From Nectonema munidae (taxonomy: Eukaryota > Nematomorpha > Nectonematoida > Nectonematidae), in contig JAUIRK010000673.1 of assembly GCA_030549495.1 (NCBI GenBank), forward strand, positions 1,364,001 through 1,428,000: a stretch of DNA of 64,000 nt, written 5' to 3'. The notes beneath the pieces were generated by a model. That model was not told the DNA's origin. It saw nothing but the letters and a program-made list of their open reading frames with translations, and did no database searches. The position numbers and the translations under genes are program-made. Position 1 is the first letter of the stretch. The number at the start of each line of letters is the position of its first letter. Positions 61,214 to 64,000 of this stretch are shown here, piece after piece.

Positions 61214-61520
61214 ACCAGGGATGGACCGAGAGGGGGGGATAGGGGGGATGCATACCCCCCCCCCCCATCAGCAATCTATTCAAGAAAAATTAAGGTTGGA
61301 GTCCACCCTAAAATAGAAATCAAATTTGATGAAGTCATTGATCGATTTTCAAAGCAAAAAGAAAGAAGAAAAGACTTTGTAATATAATTTTAATCATTTA
61401 TTTTACATACGTTTTCAAATTTCTTCCCTAATAAAATGTGTATAATATTTTGATAATATTAGTATACCCCCCCCCCCCCCCCCCCACAAAAGATTTCTGG
61501 ATCCCCCACTTCTCTGGACT
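61214..61520. mobile_element. MITE with poly-C/poly-G ends
   Basis: GATGGACCGAGAGGGGGG at the left and a run of about 20 C (61467-61486) with ATCCCCCACTTCTCTG at the right give GC-rich inverted ends around an AT-rich middle. The middle includes a short coding-like frame ending HPKIEIKFDEVIDRFSKQK. The ends resemble hAT/TTF-type elements. Target duplication unclear. Confidence 0.45.
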
Positions 61521-61607
61521 GATCGTCTAGTGTTGGGGAGTAGGTTTTGGGTTCGATTCCCCATTGTCACTATCCTTATCATCTGTGTTCAGCTATGATA
61601 AAGATAA
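61517..61607 (+). mobile_element. tRNA-like SINE head, family B
   Basis: GATCGTCTAGTGTTGGGG (box-A-like) and GGTTCGATTCC at 61550-61560 (box B) give a Pol III promoter layout. It differs from family A in the head and is cut short where the inverted family A copy begins. Confidence 0.45.
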
Positions 61608-61760
61608 AAAAAGGTAAAGGTACCGTGGGTGTTTTCATCGAAAAGGCACAATTGTGCCACTTGTATCAAACTATGAGAAAAATAGGATTGATGCGAGATC
61701 GAACCCAAGACTGTCAACAATCGAAACACAGCAGCATCTAACCAACCTTACGCACGCTCC
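61608..61760 (-). mobile_element. tRNA-headed SINE, family A copy 2
   Basis: On the minus strand it starts GGAGCGTGCGTAAGGTTGG, has GGTTCGATCT (box B, + coordinates 61696-61705), CTCATAGTTTGATACAAG and ACAATTGTGCCTTTTC, and ends GGTACCTTTACC. It pairs with copy 1 at 60554. Confidence 0.65.
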
Positions 61761-63150
61761 TAACTATATTCAGTCACTGTTCAGTTATGGACGTTTATTC
61801 TTCTCTTTAAATTGTGTTTGGCCGATGAAAAAGATTGAAAAAATTGAAAAAGTATGAACATCTGAAATGTGATAAGTAATTTTAGGATATATGTATCAGA
61901 TAAGGATAAAAACGAGCAAAGAATCAGAATATTAGCGATTTAAAAGAATCCCAAACAACCAAGCAAGATATCATAATAGGAAAAAAATATATACTTAACA
62001 TAAAACGGGATCACGAGACATAATCACTGGATTTTTAATCACTCATATATTTGATCACTGGATAAAATAATTTTTTTGATATTTAAAATAAACTGTAACG
62101 AATAGAGTTTCTATTTTAATGTATTATTTATGTTTCTAGAAAAAGAGCTTGGTTTTGCTTAGTCAACACATGCGTGTATTTATTTTCATAATTTGTCCGA
62201 TTAAGTGTCGCTTAATTAAATACACCCTATAAAACAGGATGAAGTAAAGAATTAGTTAGAAAAGATCTGAAAAATCCAACTTATTAAACATTAAAGCTAA
62301 TGTTTAATGTTAAAGCTTAAAAATTATTAAGCTACACAAACTGTTTTTACTTATTTTTTATAATAATTTACAATTTTGGGAAATATTTTGTTTGTTATTT
62401 AACAACAAACATGTGTACGCTAATAAATTTCTTTCTTCTTTCTTCTTTAAACAAGATAAAAAAACTTTTTTTTAACTTTAATCATGTTTAAAACATTAAA
62501 ATGAATGAAGCTTTCAATTTAACGATTGCTTATTTACTATTGAAGTTATTTGGTATTTTTTTAAACATTTAGTTTTCAAAGAGAACAAATTAGCTTCAGT
62601 ATCTTTTTCTTTAACTTGGCAATGACTATAAAAAAATTTACGCCTTGCTCTGAATAATTTTTTCATTCCCTTCAATTTAGAGATCGATACGATGAAAGAT
62701 TTCTAAAATATATTATTTCGAAGAAAAGAAAGCACGCTAAAAATGGATTTGAAATATTATATAAACTTTCAGAATCAAATTCTCTCATAATAAATTGCTA
62801 ACTTTGGATTTACCACTCTCAAGTTTTTCCATATTTCTTGATTAAACGAGGAATATAGTGAGATAGAATAAAAAATCATGATTAAAAAAAGGATATTTCG
62901 ACTCTATATGAGTTTTTTCAACGTAAGCTAAGCAGAAAGCCGATGGAACAGATTTAGTGGTAAAGATGTAAAGAAAGGATTTCTTGTGAGTGAAGAATTA
63001 TATATTTCGTTCATAAAACGTTATAATGTTCATAAAATTTAATTTTACATGCATTAGAAAACAAAGGCTATTTTAAGTAAAGCATTTTTGAATCCATTTG
63101 TCGATATCCCAAATATACATATCCGCCTCTTTCTAATATTTTAGGTTGTC
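61761..63150. other. AT-rich DNA, one short repeat
   Basis: 62840-62990 matches the left arm region of the fold-back at 58217 (AACGAGGAATATAG, AAGCAGAAAGC, GTAAAGATGTAAAGAAAGGA). Otherwise nothing recognised. Confidence 0.5.
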
Positions 63151-63164
63151 GTTACCTTGGCAAC
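63151..63164. promoter_or_regulatory. RFX X-box consensus
   Basis: GTTACCTTGGCAAC fits the X-box form GTNRCC-NN-RGYAAC, two inverted half-sites with a two-base spacer. RFX-family factors bind it upstream of ciliary and other genes. It lies 13 bases before an ATG (63178) whose frame ATG GAA GAG meets a donor-like GTAAGA at 63187. Whether a gene starts here cannot be seen inside the window. Confidence 0.4.
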
Positions 63165-63187
63165 GCCAAATTTTCATGGAAGAGGTA

Positions 63188-64000
63188 AGAACTTTTAAAA
63201 TTCCCGATCTAAAAATTATTTATGATTTTCAGGCTTCATTTATATCCAATTTTTAGTCAAACATTTTAATACTTTTCCTTCTGAACAGCAACATATCCTG
63301 TGACAATTTCCTAGTGAAATATAATTAGTTTACCACTGGATATGCGGTAGAACAGTGAGTATCGGAACACCAAGGCAGAAGTGCTATTTGTTCGGGGGAT
63401 AAAAAATTCGGATATGCAACCTGACCCCCTCTAGAATAGGGATATTGCAATGAAAATTGTTTCAATCGAACCATCTCAGTTTTTTATTTACATTATGAGA
63501 TTTAAGTATCTTGAGAATATTCGCTAAATGAAAAATCACTCAAGACATGACATCTGCCAAAATCATGTCCTGGAGCAATTTCAGCTTGGCACCACTGCAC
63601 TAGAAGTGTAAGTATATAGAGTTAGAGTAATTTATTTCAAAATAATAATGAGTAAGCAAAATAAATGTTGTAGTTTACAAAAAATAAATTGTATGATATA
63701 AATTCAATAAACAGAATTCTAATACAGTGAAACATTCTAATATTAGTTTGATGGATTATTAGAGGCCCAAAGAACGCTTGGAAATAAACCTGGAAACGAT
63801 AAAAAAAATGAATGGTTTCTATAAAATAAATTATAAAAAAAATTATATAAAATAGATTACCAAAAAAAAGTAAAACAGTTATAAAAACATGCAAAATGTT
63901 CCTCCCTCTCAGCTTCACCCAGAGATTTTAATATTGGGCCTAAAACAGCGGCACCAATATAGACCTATAACTAATTGACCAAATAGACCTATAACCAACA
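63188..64000. other. Right edge, no further gene seen
   Basis: A 93-codon minus frame (63637-63918) is Phe/Ile/Tyr-rich AT noise. If the X-box start exon is real, its next exon lies beyond the window. Confidence 0.45.

Noticed and set aside
63637-63918. 93-codon hydrophobic minus-strand frame
   Set aside because: Phe/Ile/Tyr repeats from A/T-rich DNA; no real membrane-protein pattern or start context.
1-64000. LTR retrotransposons, Polintons, viral insertions, CRISPR arrays, operons
   Set aside because: No long terminal direct repeats or capsid, envelope or integrase text were seen, and the DNA is eukaryotic; repeats found are arrays, SINEs, LINEs and DNA transposons.

Overview
The window is AT-rich, repeat-laden animal nuclear DNA. 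Spliceosomal introns, APE-type LINEs, tRNA-headed SINEs, hAT, piggyBac and pogo/Tigger DNA transposons and many MITEs rule out a prokaryote. An invertebrate is likely. An arthropod, perhaps a copepod, is my best guess from gene and repeat style, but nothing in the sequence names the species.

The one host gene I can reconstruct with confidence lies on the + strand at 27767-55001. It has eight exons whose splice phases all agree (0,1,1,1,2,1,0). Together they give a 519-residue protein with divergent ankyrin repeats and a C-terminal SOCS box, i.e. an ASB-like substrate adaptor for an Elongin B/C-Cullin-5 ubiquitin ligase. Exons 2-8 are well supported and exon 1 is tentative. A possible promoter and non-coding first exon lie near 23021-23191. 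Polyadenylation signals follow the stop codon at 55217 and 55264.

The left part (1-27.7 kb) has no recognised host gene. It holds hAT-type, GCAGACGA-box (TTAA-flanked) and fold-back MITEs, three minisatellite arrays (about 140, 165 and 140 bp units), a ZBED5-like hAT relic (about 20150-21061), a piggyBac relic (about 26480-27430), a SINE, and the truncated start exon of an uncharacterised multicopy gene family (9943-10043).

Inside the introns of the ASB-like gene are a deleted hAT (29305-30162), a long-TIR MITE (31815-32000), a LINE endonuclease fragment (35690-36960), a small Tigger element (37074-38025), an inverted second copy of a tandem-array element (38690-39500), a LINE 3' fragment (40387-41045), a LINE split by a hAT (48785-51190 with the hAT at 49356-50552) and a further LINE (52430-54175). 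A near full-length but decayed hAT (55335-57828) sits just past the gene's poly(A) signals.

The right end (57.9-64 kb) has more MITEs and SINEs, a candidate two-exon gene on the minus strand (59880-60333), and a consensus RFX X-box beside a possible start exon (63151-63187). I saw no LTR retrotransposon, Polinton or virus-derived element, no tRNA or rRNA gene that I would defend, and no CRISPR array.
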